From positions 620,001 through 684,000 of the forward strand of contig JAGYVD010000007.1 of the NCBI GenBank assembly GCA_021209875.1: DNA of 64,000 nucleotides, given 5' to 3'. Made by a program: the position numbers and the translations under genes. Positions 12,261-24,223 of this stretch are shown in pieces. The DNA is from Rosellinia necatrix. Its lineage: Eukaryota; Ascomycota; Sordariomycetes; Xylariales; Xylariaceae. Under the pieces are notes generated by a model. It searched no databases, was not told where the DNA came from, and saw only the letters and a program-made list of their open reading frames with translations. Each line of letters begins with the position of its first letter. The first letter of the stretch is position 1.

Positions 12261-12842
12261 ATATATATATATATGTGTGACATGCCTAGGAATCTCGAAT
12301 CTCTTGTTTGAAAGAAAGAAAATAACCTCAAACTTGATCAATTGAATATTAGTGCCTCTGATTGTTCCTACTGCCCTTCACAGCGGATTTATAAATATTC
12401 CCTGCTCTACCATGGGGGCAAAATCTAATCCCGGGCCATTTCTACAACTCTATTTCATTCAATAAGCTCGGCCTATCAAAAGACGAACCATAAATATGAT
12501 GGGAAGGAGTTACAATCAGGGATTTGGTGAACAGAGCGTTTCTTTTTGTATTGAGAGACAGCTTCTAGAAGGGTAACATCTAGTTATCCTCTCACTAACA
12601 GTATGTACCTATCGGGATTATTCTTCCAATGCATTAAAAAGAGCAATCCTAAGATAGGTAGGTCGGACACGATCCACTATAAGTACCTAGTCCGCCTATG
12701 GTCGGGATCCCTCCCGACATCAGCTCCGCATCATGACATATCCCCGCAACAACCTTTCCGATCCAAACCGACCGATCTCGCAACCAACCGGGTATACTCC
12801 CCCCAATGCAATGTCTGACGGACAAAATGGAACCACATCACC
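12261..12842. other. Intergenic spacer between fRMsr and nitrilase genes
   Basis: A short TA run lies at 12262-12274 just after the fRMsr stop. The rest is ordinary sequence that probably contains the 3' end of one gene and the promoter of the next. No separate gene is seen. Confidence 0.6.
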
Positions 12843-13928
12843 ATGAAACCCTTCGTTAGCAAGACCCTGAGTCTGTTCACAACGCCACTCACGCTCTCTC
12901 GCCCTCCAGGCTCACATCTACGCCTCCGTTACCGACTTGCACAAATCAATCCGACCCTCGCCAACCGAGCCTTCGTTCGCGCAATGGGCTCGTCAACAAC
13001 CCCGCCGTCGCCGGTTCTCCGGAAGCCGATCAAGCTGGCCTGTGTGCAGCTGGCCAGCGGCGCCGACAAGGCCGCGAACCTCTCCCATGCACGCGACAAG
13101 GTCCTCGAGGCCGCCCGGGACGGCGCCAATCTGGTCATCCTGCCGGAGTGCTTCAACTCGCCCTACGGGTGCGACTACTTCCCGTCGTACGCCGAGACCC
13201 TCCTCCCATCGCCGCCCTCGCGCGAGCAGTCGCCGTCCTTCCACGCGCTCTCGTCCGTAGCCGCCGAGGCCAAGGTCTTCCTCGTGGGCGGCTCCATCCC
13301 CGAGGCCGAGGCGGACGGCGCGGGGGAGGGGAAGACGAAGTACTACAACACGTCGCTGATCTTCGGGCCGGACGGGGCGCTGCTGGCGAGCCACCGCAAG
13401 GTGCACCTGTTCGACATCGACATCCCCGGCAAGGTGACGTTCCGGGAGAGCGACGTCCTGTCACCGGGGAACAAGTTGACGCTCGTGGACCTGGCGGGCT
13501 ACGGGCGCATCGCGGTGGCCATCTGCTACGACGTGCGGTTCCCGGAGCTCGCGACCATCGCGGCGCGCCGCGGCGCCTTCGCCCTCGTCTACCCGGGCGC
13601 CTTCAACCTCACCACCGGCGCCCTGCACTGGCGCCTGCAGGGCCAGGCCCGCGCCATGGACAACCAGTGCTACGTCGCGCTCTGCAGCCCCGCCCGCGAT
13701 CTGGCCGCCCACTACCCCGCCTGGGGCCACAGCCTCGTCGTCGACCCCATGGCCCAGGTCGTCGTCGAGGCCGCCGAGGGAGAGAGCATCGTCCACTGGG
13801 TCCTGGACGGCGCCAAGATCGAAGAGACCAGGAGGAACATCCCCATCTCGTCGCAGCGCCGCTTCGACGTCTATCCCGACGTCAACGAGGGCAAGATCCG
13901 CCTCGACGAACCGGGCGTGCCGGAATGA
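12843..13928 (+). CDS. Nit2-type carbon-nitrogen hydrolase (omega-amidase family)
   Basis: This is an intronless gene for 361 residues. The nitrilase-superfamily catalytic triad is visible: Glu102 in LPECFNSPYG, Lys186 in HRKVHLFDIDIPG and Cys228 in ICYDVRFPE. The sequence most resembles eukaryotic Nit2/yeast Nit3. That enzyme hydrolyses alpha-ketoglutaramate and alpha-ketosuccinamate to keto acids, a metabolite clean-up step after transamination. The first 47 residues are rich in Arg, Ser and Thr with no acidic residue and precede a second Met (Met48, MGSS). This suggests a mitochondrial presequence with a second, cytosolic start, as known for Nit proteins in other eukaryotes. Codons are strongly GC3-biased. 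Confidence 0.93.
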   Translation: MKPFVSKTLSLFTTPLTLSRPPGSHLRLRYRLAQINPTLANRAFVRAMGSSTTPPSPVLRKPIKLACVQLASGADKAANLSHARDKVLEAARDGANLVILPECFNSPYGCDYFPSYAETLLPSPPSREQSPSFHALSSVAAEAKVFLVGGSIPEAEADGAGEGKTKYYNTSLIFGPDGALLASHRKVHLFDIDIPGKVTFRESDVLSPGNKLTLVDLAGYGRIAVAICYDVRFPELATIAARRGAFALVYPGAFNLTTGALHWRLQGQARAMDNQCYVALCSPARDLAAHYPAWGHSLVVDPMAQVVVEAAEGESIVHWVLDGAKIEETRRNIPISSQRRFDVYPDVNEGKIRLDEPGVPE

Positions 13929-14395
13929 ATTCGGATACCCCTCCCCCTTCCCCCCCCTTCACCCTCAAAAGCTATAATGTCTAAATAAGTTATGGAATAA
14001 TGAGTGATCTTTTTTTCGGTATTTACGAACGAACCCGCAGGTTATGATACATATACTAGTACACAGATGCATTTCACGTAGAATGCCGGCTTCGTGTTCA
14101 TCCTGCCTATAACGAATTGTGCGCATACTAGTGCCCAAGAGAACTCTTAGAATCGCGTCGTCCTTGAATACTTCTCGTGTGACATCCAACACAGCAAGTT
14201 GATGCCTATCATATGTCTAGAATGCCTAGGCGCCTACGCAAATCTGCCATCCTCAGCCTGCTTTCCTTGGCATTAGGTATACCTTCACGACGATGGCTCT
14301 ATTAGATGCCAACTCTTATTTCTTACAGTAACTACCGACTGATTTGGGTAAAATCTGCAATAATACAGGTCAATTCTTTTCAAAAGTGCTTCTGA
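13929..14395. other. Intergenic spacer
   Basis: This is AT-richer sequence with no clear gene. An upstream exon of the damaged gene that follows could lie here (an ATG at 14222 is possible), but its splice path is not convincing. Confidence 0.4.
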
Positions 14396-15661
14396 GCAGA
14401 CCTCTTACCGCCTCCTACCATAGTTAATCAAATCGGCCAGTCAAATACCGACATCTTTCGTTATAGCTCTTCATCATCTTGCGATCTATGCGCAGACCAA
14501 GATGCTGAGAGGAAGATTGTGCCAGATTATACGCACGACAACTCAAAAGTTATCTGTGCCATCATCAGATCCGTCTACCAAGGCCGTGATCCACTACCAC
14601 AGCCAAAATACTGTCACTTTCCACCAATCAACCAATTTATTGACCAGTTAGTGTTTACCTCTGTCGGCGAGCTCCCGGTTTACATCGAATACTTCCTCAG
14701 ATGTATGTTAAAGTCGGGAAATATCCAAAGTATGTGCCCTTACTTGGAACGCGTAATAGGTTGATTTCCTATGGTTCCAACATTTTCGCTTACTAGAGCA
14801 TCGCCCGGATCGCCCGAGATGGAGATGAGGAACCTCTTGATGCAGCACATCGAAGTATTTCACCACCCGTTCCCTCATATCCCAGCCCTCGCCAAGGTGG
14901 CACGCACCACCAACAACCGTTCGGAAATGCTCCGGGCGATAGAGGAGCTAGGAATGAAGCGAGAGGCAATTTATCTCCCACTTGCTCTCACATCGATAGC
15001 CTATCTGAGAGAAAATTGTGTCGACGCACGCTAGGGAGTAAACTCTCAGGAGAAAAACGTGATCTTCTCCAGTTTCAATCAATGTTGGAACATTCGCTAG
15101 AGGTCCGTGGAACGCATGTGTCGGCTGACCTGCATGCCAGCCAATTCGATGAATCCAGAGAGCTGGCACTGGTATCGATGGCGGTCGCATTTGGGGCTTC
15201 CGAGGTCGCCTTATTTATCTTAGAATTGGAGCACCAGGACCCCTACGCATAATAGTAAGAGGGTGGCGGATGCGTTATACCTCTGTATATGTCATCGTAA
15301 TCCGCCTCTCTTTCAGAAATTTCTTGATATAGTGCTGGACCAAACGGGGAGAGAAGGACCCCTGAACTCGATATATTCTATAGTATTTCAACACCTGATG
15401 TATTTAGCTCTGTATCGGGACGAGGCGGAAGTGGTACATCTACTCTGTCTCTGTCTCGACAGATTATTGTGTCAGCATGCTATGAGGTCAGAGGTGGAAA
15501 AGCTTAAGCATATACCCTTTTTAGAATCGCTTCTCGAAGGGGGTGTGTATAGCCATCGCGATTTCGTGGATCGAAATAGAAAGACACTCGAGGTGGCCAG
15601 AAATGAAAATGATCTCTGGGTTAGAGATTTGGCTTGTCAATTAAGGAGGATAGAAGACTAG
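14396..15661 (+). pseudogene. Frameshifted relic of a helical-repeat (ankyrin-like) protein gene
   Basis: Protein-like sequence runs through this stretch but the frame is broken. A first segment (about 14396-14729) joins in frame over a good intron (14730-14798, GTATGT...AG, 69 bp) to a segment ending in CVDAR. At about 15030 the reading moves to another frame (LGSKLSGEKRDLLQFQSM...), and at about 15248 it moves back (RVADALYLCICHRNP...), ending at 15661. The three parts continue one another in style: alternating amphipathic helices such as ALVSMAVAFGASEVALFILE and YLALYRDEAEVVHLLC. These resemble the degenerate ankyrin-like repeats of many uncharacterised fungal proteins. Two compensating 1-nt indels, or assembly errors, would explain the pattern. 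The start is not identified and no function is assigned. Confidence 0.5.
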
Positions 15662-15973
15662 GGACGGGTCATTAAGGAATTTGAGATGATAACATCGGAA
15701 GTCAACGGCCCGAGCAAATTCGAGCGAACATATAGTAAGAGAAGATCAAACAGATAAAATACCACAAAAATAAGCCACAGGACCGCCTAGCTATGTTCAC
15801 CAAGTGCGGGTTCCTTAGGAACCAGGTCCCATCATATTAATTTATCTTTCTCTGTTCTGAAGGCAAAAGAAAAAAAAAAAAGTGCAAACGGGGTGGTAAA
15901 CGCAAAAGTACACCACCACAAAGGCTTATATCAAACGAATTATTACTGATTAATTTTTATTAATAATTAATTC
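15662..15973. other. Short AT-rich spacer
   Basis: It contains an A12 tract near 15869 and AT-rich sequence. It is likely the 3' flank of both the relic and the kelch gene. No gene is seen. Confidence 0.6.
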
Positions 15974-18258
15974 TCAGAGAGTTATCGAACAGGTGGGGGA
16001 CCCGTCAGCCCGGCGCTCGTCTACTATCTGCCTCTGCCGCCGCGCGTCGTCGCCGTGCACCTCGTAGACGTTCGTCTCGGCCGCGAGCTCGTATCTCTGC
16101 GTCGCCGTCGCCTCCAGCTCGGGCTTCACCCACGCCTTCACCAAGGGTATGCTCGTGGCGCTCGGGGTGTCGCTGTCCCGCGACGTGTCCGCGTGTTGGC
16201 TTTCTCTCCTCCCCGTTCGTCTCCGGCGACGGAAGAAGACGACGACGGAGACGGCGAACGCGACGAACGCCACCGCACCCACCGCTATCCCCGCGACAAT
16301 ACTGGTGGCGAGGCCGCTTCCATTCCCTGTGCTCGATTTCGCCTCGTCCCCCTTATCGGAGGGGGTCGCCGGATCGGATGGGTCCGTCGCGGTCGGAGAG
16401 GCCTCCGGAATGGCCCTCCCGGGGGGGACATACGTGTCTCTCGACACGGGTATATTGAATATATTCGCCAACTCGACCGCCCCCCATTGCTCCGGCTCGG
16501 TCACCTGCGCGCCACCCGAAGAACTAAGACTTTTGTCAGCCAACGTCGAACTACCCGAGGAGGGGAGAAAGGGGGGGGAAGGGCGCGCCACACTCACTCC
16601 CCTCCAATCACGTCCGTGACGACCTTGGGCACCGTATACGCCAGCGACGGGTCGAACTGCCCCCGCCACGTGTAGCTCGAGGTGTCCAGCACCTTGATCG
16701 GCGGGTAGTCAGGGTTGCAGGTGGCCTCGAGCAGGCTCGTGTTGCCGGCGCCGCCGGCGGTGATCTCGCCGCCGACGACGAGCATCGACGCCTCGTTCCA
16801 CATCGCGCACTTGTGCCGGTTCCGCCCCGGCGGGCTGTCGCCGCCGACGACGACGAGGTCCGGGTTGCCCGAGTCCCGGACCCGGATCCACCGGAACGAC
16901 GGCACGCTCAGCACGTACACGTCGTTGAACGCCCGCTCCCCGAACTGGTCCCAGCCGCCGCTGCGCAGGAGATCGATGTGTGTTAGGGAAAATTGCCATT
17001 CGTATGTTTTATGGGGCGCGTGTTTATGTGCCTGCCCCTTTTTTTTTTTTTTTTTTATGCTAGAGGATAAGGGGAAGGGGATTAAGAACATAGGAGATAG
17101 ACCTCGGCTAATTTAATTCATGCTCTGGATCTTGTCCAAAGGAAGGACAAAGAAAAAAAAAAAAAAAAAAGGGTAAAGAAGGCAAGGAAATACATACTGC
17201 ATGGTGATCTGGAAGCTCGAGTCGTCCGGCGCGGAAGACACGGCGGCGCAGAACTCGGTACGGGGGTCCGGCAGGTCGCCTGTGGCGGTCTGCTGGTACC
17301 ACGTGTTGGAGGAGATGTCGTAGACGAAGATCTCGCTGAAGGGCCGCTGGTCCCAGTAGAAGATCTCGGGCCGGGTGCCCTGGTACGCGGTCTGGTAGCC
17401 GCCGAAGGCGAGCAGGACGCCGGCGCGACCCCGGCGGACATGGACCATGGCGCCCTTGAGGATGTTGGGCCCCTGGACGCCGGCGGCGCTGGCGGGCTTG
17501 AAGTCCCACTCGGGGGGTTGGGCGTCGGAGTTCTTGGTCGAGAAGACGAGGGTGCCGTTGGCGGCGCCGTTGTAGGCGATGCCGGAGCCGCCGGTGTAGA
17601 AGGAGGCGCCGGACGCCGGGTCGCTCGCGTGGACGCCCTCGACGTTGTCGCCGTGGTGCATGCCGCCGCCCCAGACCTCCGCCAGCGTCCAGTTGTCGGC
17701 CGCCGTGTCGAAGGCCCAGAGCTTGTCGGTCGTCTCGCCCGCCTCCGGCCCCGCGAGCGCCCCGTACGCGTACAGCGTCGTGTGGTCGTAGAAGAAGGCC
17801 CCCGCCGCGCCCCCTTCGTCCGGGAACCGCCCGCCGCTGAGGCTCGCGCTCGGCACCGTCGAGGACCCGAGCAGGGCCGGGTCCAGCGGCCCCGACACGT
17901 CGATCGTGTCGTTCAGCCGCAGCCAGTACATCTTGAGCGTGCTGTGCCGCAGGATCTCCTCGTCGTCGAAGGTGTAGTTCCCGCTGCAGAAGAAGAGCCG
18001 GTCGTCGACGATCGCCACTGTGGTGAGGTGAAGGGTTTCTTGCTGTTAGCAACGCACACTGGGCTAGTTGTAGGTAGGGTAAACCACATGACTCTCGGGG
18101 GGGGGGATATCCGGCGTACTTCTCTGGTCCAGAATACTACAGATGGCTTGCCCGTGGGCTGGCGGCAAGAGCAACGAGAGGAAGAGGAAGAGGAGAATGA
18201 TCGCTAGATACGTCGGCGACGGTGCGAGGAGGCGTCCGCCGCCCCCTATGCGCGGCAT
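15974..18258 (-). CDS. Kelch-repeat protein with signal peptide and single C-terminal membrane anchor
   Basis: The predicted protein has 623 residues from exons 18258-18120, 18017-17198, 16960-16598 and 16523-15974, all phases consistent. A hydrophobic signal peptide (LAIILLFLFLSLLLPPAHG) precedes the ectodomain. The body shows kelch/galactose-oxidase-like beta-propeller blades: KLWAFDTAADNWT, IFVYDISSNTWYQQ, FNDVYVLSVPSFRWIRV and IKVLDTSSYTWRGQFD. Each has the usual aromatic-Trp spacing and Gly pairs. One membrane helix lies at about 511-538 (IVAGIAVGAVAFVAF) and is followed by RRRRR and an 80-residue cytoplasmic tail. This is the common fungal layout of a cell-surface kelch protein. No copper-ligand set of a true galactose oxidase is recognised. 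Ligand and role are unknown. Codons are GC3-rich. Confidence 0.9.
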
Positions 18259-18710
18259 CGTGAATGCCACAACGACGAGTGGAAGGGAGAGAAACGAGAC
18301 GGGATGGCGTAGTCACTCAGATACAGAAGTAGAGATGTGCATCAACAGCAGCAGCAGCAGCATAGGTAGTATGTAATCCATATTCATTCACCTTCCCAGG
18401 GCTCCATTTTTCACTCGCCCTGGTACTAATCCTGGGACCCCCAAGCTAATCCCACAAGATGGTTCTGCATGTGTGTACAACATCTAGTGTGGTGTCGGAT
18501 CTTCTTTTTTAATCATGAAGCATCTTGGCATCCAGAGGAGGCTACAGCACGGCATCCTCTTGATGGGGTGACTTAAACCCGAGTCACATAAGCGGGAAAA
18601 ATCTGCCTAAACCTGGCTTGGCTTTAGACATATAGGTCAACGTAAGAGTAGATAAAAGATCAGTCGTATGTTCGCCTCGCCATACGCCAAAATTTAAACT
18701 GGCAGACAGG

Positions 18711-18739
18711 GCAGCAGCAGCAACAACAACAACAACAAC
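18711..18739. repeat. CAG/CAA trinucleotide run
   Basis: About nine CAG/CAA units occur in non-coding DNA. Confidence 0.85.
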
Positions 18740-19062
18740 GATAATAAACCACCTGTTTTTACAATTCGAGGCTCTGACTAAGTTGGTAATTATCCCTGCT
18801 ATCTAACCACCTACCCCAGCGGATTACATATTCCATATGTATGTACTGTAGTATATGCTATCCACACCGACTATTTATAACCCGGCCTCGCGTATGAATA
18901 CATACTAGCATAAGTATGTAGTATACTGTACACTCCTCCACACTGTATGCATGTGCTGGACTTGTTTCCGGGCTAGATCGCTTCATACCTTCCAAGGTCA
19001 GCTTAAGCCCTGCCGTAGTCATCTGCTGGCAATCTGGGTTTGGTCGGAACACGGCTTCTTGT

Positions 19063-19098
19063 CCATACATACATGCATACATACATACATACATACCA
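19063..19098. repeat. (CATA)n microsatellite
   Basis: About eight CATA/CATG units occur here. A similar shorter run is at 19418-19444. Confidence 0.9.
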
Positions 19099-19833
19099 TA
19101 CACTACAAAGAGAAGCCAAGGGATCGAAACGCAACTGGTTTCGTGGCTGGCCGTTGCTAGTCAAACTTGGCAGATCTCACCGGCCTTTAACAACGCCTTA
19201 CCAAGGGGACCTTTTTTTTTTTCGTCTTGGTCGATCTGGGCGCCGCGATGCGCCGGCGTCCAATGAAAGACGATAAGATAGGTCGTTCATCTCCGGGATG
19301 CTCGTTCACTTTGCTTCGACGTGCTAGCGTATGCTCCTCCGGTGGACCGGCCGGTGACGCGAGCGGAGCGAAGAAAAGAAAAAAAAAACATGTACTTGTA
19401 AGTGCGTCCTAACTACTGTACATACATACATACATATATACATAGTTACATAGTAGCACAGCAAAGCGCACAGAGGCCGCAGCTGCCCTTTCAGCCCAAA
19501 AGCCTCTTTGCGGCAATCCTGGTTGGGCAAGATGCTGCGTTCGCACTGCCGCTTACCAAGGTGCGGCTGCAAGGAACCATGGCCCGAAATGGGAAGATTG
19601 GCGGGCTGCGCCGCAGGGTAGCGCGGGTTTCAACGCCCCTGTCGTGTCGTCGTGAAGGAACTGTTGGTCCTCCGAAAAAGAGTGGTGTAACTAGCGTAGT
19701 GTTGTTGTGTCTATGTGGTGTAAAATAGGACCAAAAAGAACACAAACCCGTGCTGACAGTTCTTCAGCGATGTAACCATGACATCCTTGATCCGTTTAGG
19801 ACCTTCCTTACCTCTTAATGTAGTGTATAACCA

Positions 19834-19896
19834 GCTCTCTCTCTCTAGCCCTCTCTCTCTAGCTCTCTCTCTCTAGCTCTCTCTCTCTAGCTCTCG
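19834..19896. repeat. CTCTCTCTAG-type tandem array
   Basis: Roughly four copies of a 14-16 bp unit occur, each a CT run ending in CTAG. Confidence 0.9.
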
Positions 19897-20554
19897 CGGC
19901 TACCTGAGTTCCCGAAGCGAAAGAGATTCACACCGGCGTGGTGGCGGCGCGCCCTTTCGGTCCCTGAACAAGAGAGCCAGCCCCCCGTCATGTGGTTGTA
20001 GTTGGTTGTATGTAATGTGTGGCACGAGACCGAAAGACAACGGTAGTTATCATGACTCATGGCTTCATTGGCCGAAGTCCGGTTCGTCAAACACACACAC
20101 ACAAGCTAGAACACGTCAAGCCTTTCTTGGAAAGGCCTACTGATTGGCCGAATGCGCTCGCACACGCAAAAAGGCCCTAAACCAGGCACAGCACAAGCCA
20201 ACGCGGGTAAGGCTGAAAGGAGGATCTGCCGTAGAAAGGAGAGTAACCATCTCATCTGTGTTCCCACCAAGGCTTTCGAAGGCTTCCCTCTCCTTCTCTC
20301 TTTCTTTCTCTCCTCCCCCCTTCTCCCTCTTCTTCTACCTGCCCACCCCACCTAACTCCGCCACGCATGCCCCTCTTCACGATCCTCTCCCCGGACACCG
20401 ACAACCTAAACCAGCGACATCCGTCCGCTCCCTCCCTCTCGCCTGCCTGTCTACCTTTTTTTTCTTTTTTTTTTAACCTTATCTCTACCTCATCATCCTT
20501 TTTAATTTCTCTCTCTCTCTCCTTTTTTTTTTTTTTTTTTAAACACATAACTAA

Positions 20555-20908
20555 CTAGCACTCTCCCCCTCCCCCCTCCGGCAGCACCAACAGCGCCTCC
20601 TCGCCCTCGACGGGCCGGAGCTCCTCGAAGCGGCGCAGGTCCATGGGGCGGTCGAGCAGCGGCAGGACGAAGGGGTCGAAGGTCTTCCAGTACGGGTTGC
20701 CGAGGTGGTACCGCTGGCTCGCCTCGGCCTCGTAGCGCTCGACGATGGTGAAGTCGCGCGGGTCGTGCACGCTCTGCATCACCAGCCACGACACCGTCTC
20801 CCGGTCGCGCGCGTACACCGCCGCCGCCTCGTTCAGCTTCGCGTGCAGCCGGGCCACGTTGTCCGCGCCCGCCTTCGCGCGCAGGTGCACCACGATCGTG
20901 TACACCAT
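20555..20908 (-). CDS. Antibiotic-biosynthesis monooxygenase (ABM) domain protein
   Basis: This is a single-exon gene for 117 residues, essentially one ABM domain, the dimeric ferredoxin-like fold. The opening MVYTIVVHLRAKAG, the central ETVSWLVMQSVHDPRDFTIV strand-turn-strand and a following ERYEAEASQRYH helix are typical. Members include cofactor-free monooxygenases such as those acting on polyketides, and others of unknown role. No polyketide synthase or other partner lies nearby, so the substrate is not predicted. The acidic C-terminal tail ends in EGGGGEC. A GT microsatellite (about 20924-20939) sits directly upstream. Codons are strongly GC3-biased. Confidence 0.88.
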   Translation of the reverse strand: MVYTIVVHLRAKAGADNVARLHAKLNEAAAVYARDRETVSWLVMQSVHDPRDFTIVERYEAEASQRYHLGNPYWKTFDPFVLPLLDRPMDLRRFEELRPVEGEEALLVLPEGGGGEC

Positions 20909-21833
20909 CGCGCCCTTTTCTCCCGTGTGTGTGTGTGTGAAGGTGTGAAAAGATAAAAAAAAGGGGGGAGGGGGGAGGGGGAAACGTTGGCGCTTTCGGT
21001 AGGAACGCTATGCTGGCCCCTGCGCGGTGGTGTGGTGGGCTTTCGTACTCGGTATGATTTCGAGTATGTGTAGGTAAGGTATTAGAGAGAGAGGGAAGGG
21101 TGAAAAAAAAAAAAAGGGGGGAGGGGAGGTGAAAATAAAAGCCCCCTCCTCCCCCGCTTCTCATTCTTAGTACCGGCTGCTAGTCCTTAGTGGTTGACCT
21201 ACTTTAGTCAAACTAGTTACTTATACAGAGTAGATCCCGCAATCGCAGTCCCGCCGTGGTATTGGTGATCGAGATTGCGCAAAAGCAATCAGGGATATGC
21301 GGGTCGGAAACGGGGACTAACTAATGGTGTCCTCATCCCAACTTTCTCGTTATAGGCACAAAAGGAAACACGCGGAGCTAATGTGGCAGTACAATAGTTA
21401 AGTAGTTATGTATTTGTCGATAATATTGCCTTTTTTTTTTTTTTCCTTTTTTTGCAATCTTTACTTATAGTTCGGCCATTGCTTTTTGTGGTGCCTTGAC
21501 ATCCGAAGGAATAGTCTGGGATAGCACAGGCGAGACTGAGAGAAGTAGAGAGATAGATAGATATGTTAACGACTTAGCTATTACATGCTTGCTGTACATA
21601 GTTCGTGTGCTCAATATTCATTATACAAATCAGATCAGTCCCTTCCGACTGCTTCAGACTCGGCAAGAAAGCAGCTAGCCTATCCCCCCTTTTCAATCCT
21701 AACACGGTTTAATTCATGGCATATTCATGTGAAGTGTTGATAGGGCACCCATACGTTTTCTTGCCCCTAAAGATATCCTACAAGCGCAGTTATTCTTCGA
21801 TGATTCGCTTTGCAGACGATGTGATAGGTTGTT
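20909..21833. other. Intergenic spacer
   Basis: It holds GT, G-rich and A/T homopolymer tracts (for example A13 near 21103 and T14 near 21431). No gene is seen. It lies between the promoter of the ABM gene and the 3' end of the C2H2 gene. Confidence 0.6.
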
Positions 21834-24223
21834 TCATATCATATCGGCCCAATCCGTGGTGCAGTCGGCAGGCCGCTCCGGGTTGTTTGATCCGTATCCA
21901 GAATCAGACTTCTTCGGCATGTCGTCTGCCAGGTCCGTTGGTACTTGGGGGATATCGCCGAGTTGGACACCATCAAATATAGGAAGGCTCCCGTCAGAAC
22001 TAGAAAGCACCCCGAGGCCAATCCCTGCCGAATCCAAGAAGAAATCATTGTTCTCAAAAAATTCGGGCCATGGAGATTGGGCTTGCGACGAGCTAGGGCC
22101 TACGTGGCCCTGCGATGCACCAGCTTCCGGTGTTATGGCCTGGGCGGCATCTTTTCGGCGCAGTTCCCGATACTCCTCAAACAAGCTTGCCACGATGGTT
22201 TTCGTACACTCGATGGCTCGATTCCTGAGGCTCTGTTCTATGATCTGGAAATCCCTGTCGAATTCTGGAGCGAGGATACGCCGTAACCGCAACGGTATTT
22301 CACGGAGAATGTATTCCTCGCATTCGCTCACCGTCTCATGAGGATTCGTTGTTGGGTTTGTGGGTTGCCCGTGCTCATAAACTTGTACGTTAGTTAGCGA
22401 GGATGTCCGGGCTCTTCATAATATTGCTTACAGGGTGACGGGATCTTATCGACTGGGACGTGTGGAAATAGGATTTGAAAGACGGCCCTCCATTTATCAT
22501 CCTCGGAAGCACCGCGGCTCGTCCTCTTCCTCGATCTGAGCTGCCTTTCTTGCTCCCCGTCAAAGCCCTCTACCGCTTGTCTCTCGCCCAATTCACATAC
22601 TATGGGGGCTCTTTGGTGATCGGTATAATTCAGCTCGGATTCGAAGAGCTCCCCGCAACGCACACATCTGAAACTTGGCTGCCGATGCTTGCGGTATAAG
22701 TGCCCTCTGGAGGCTATTGTCAGTGCGATAAATCATCCTTTTGTCAGCAATACTTACTTGACTCGATGGATGTCCGTCCATCCTGGGCCAGGACAAATCG
22801 ACCATTGTTGATATTTTGCCGGGTTATACTTAAAATACGGGCAGGCATATCTCAATATTTCCTTCCCCTTTCCTTTATTATCGTTGGCCATTGGATTCGG
22901 GTGTTTGGATATGTCATCGTCATCGTCGTCGTCGTCGTCGTCGTTGCCGTCATCGTTGCCACCTTCACCATTATTTCTGTCGCTTGCTTTCCTTTTACGC
23001 CTCTGATTCTGTGACGACTGGCCTGATAAGTTAGATGGTGTGTTCCCACACTCTAAAGAACCAGCGGCGACGTTGCCTGCAGCCGCATGCGCCAAGACAA
23101 ACTGTGATCGAAGCAACTGGGTCACTGCCTGAATGATCCTTCCCATGATCTGCTCCTTTCGTATTTCGACAAATTTCCCGGTGATAGGACTCCCATCACT
23201 CGATGACGACCACGAGTCGGCCCCGTCGGTCACCTCTTCGGATGAGTCGGCTGAGTCGTCTATCGCGGGGGGGTTCGTTGTCGGAAGCACTCTTGGCCCG
23301 GTGCTTTCTGGGAGCGTTATTGGACCCGCGAACTTGGGCAGCGGTGTGAACGAATCACTCTCAGCCGCCATTACGGACGGGGACGGAGGTCCATGGGGGG
23401 TAGCTTGCTCGAAGCATGACAACAACTCGATCACATTCTCGGTAGTGTCGCAGTCGTTCCTGTCTCGTCTTTTGCGGTCTTTCCCTAGTATCAGACAAGC
23501 CTTGCTCTTGATCCGGCTTTTTTCAACAACCTCACACCAGGTATGGATGAAAGTGCCACCGTCCAACTTCCGCCAGGAGATAAACACCCAACCATTCTTT
23601 GGGGTGATGTTATACTTTTCTGTCAATTGTTGGGATACATAACAGATTTCGCCTTCGCATTCCGCCGCATCCACGAACTCAAGGCCGCTGTGCTGGGTCA
23701 TTAATATACTGACAGTGAAATCTCCATTCGTCTCTACCAGACTATTGATGTTGTCATGTCGGACAGATGGCGGTGGGGTACTGCTGCGATCATTGCGTGT
23801 GGAGGCATCGTGTAAGCCGAAGAGGTTGGACAAGTCATTTAGATCTGCCTTCTTTATGGACACAGGTCCGGGTCCAAAGACGCAACGCTGACATAGATGT
23901 CCAAACGCAATCAACCCTGGCTGAGCATGGCAACCAATGCAATTGATGCGTGAATATGCCTCCCCGGCCTCCTGGGGAGAATACGGGATTCTAGATTTCA
24001 CGTATCCCAGAGACTGCCGGTTCAATGACTGAACAGGTGTGAGCTGGTTCAAGGGTTCGCTAAGGACCGAGGCTGTATCTGCAGTGCTCCCTGTACCAGT
24101 CAGACTAGGAACAGAAGCTAGACTTCTGGTATCATCTTCACGGTGGTGATTGGGTTGTGATGGTAGTTTAGTTTGTTGCAGCATCGCGGAAGCTCTTTTG
24201 TGCAGGCGTTGGGGTGTTTGCAT
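21834..24223 (-). CDS. Atypical C2H2/Cys-rich zinc-binding protein, uncharacterised
   Basis: The protein has 762 residues if started at the ATG at 24223. Exons are 24223-22758, 22706-22432 and 22381-21834, with matching phases and a GTAAGC donor plus GCTAAC branch in the 50-bp last intron. The upstream frame is open to about 24370 without an ATG, so a 5' exon may be missing. Visible zinc sites are an N-terminal CIGC...CQRC knuckle (Cys95, 98, 111, 114) and a central pair. The central pair starts CPYFKYNP, continues through GPGW..IHRVKGHLYRKH, and is followed by CVRCGELF...DHQ...C. This pairing is a recurrent but poorly studied ascomycete arrangement. A poly-Asp run (GAC repeat, about 22916-22945) precedes it. 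The C-terminus is acidic and Ser-rich. A nuclear role is plausible but unproven. Confidence 0.8.

Larger units (their letters stand above)
18259..20554. other. Intergenic region with several microsatellites
   Basis: No gene is supported. It contains CAG/CAA runs, CATA runs, a CTCTCTCTAG array and T-rich tracts. The pyrimidine-rich stretch at 20280-20545 lies just 3' of the ABM gene. Confidence 0.6.

Noticed and set aside
13148..13984. Plus-strand Arg/Pro-rich frame (278 codons) within the nitrilase gene
   Set aside because: It is an out-of-frame shadow of high-GC3 coding sequence. The nitrilase triad lies in the other frame.
17440..18207. Plus-strand frame of 255 codons opposite the kelch gene
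   Set aside because: It is a GC-driven antisense frame with no domain. The minus strand has signal peptide, kelch blades and consistent introns.
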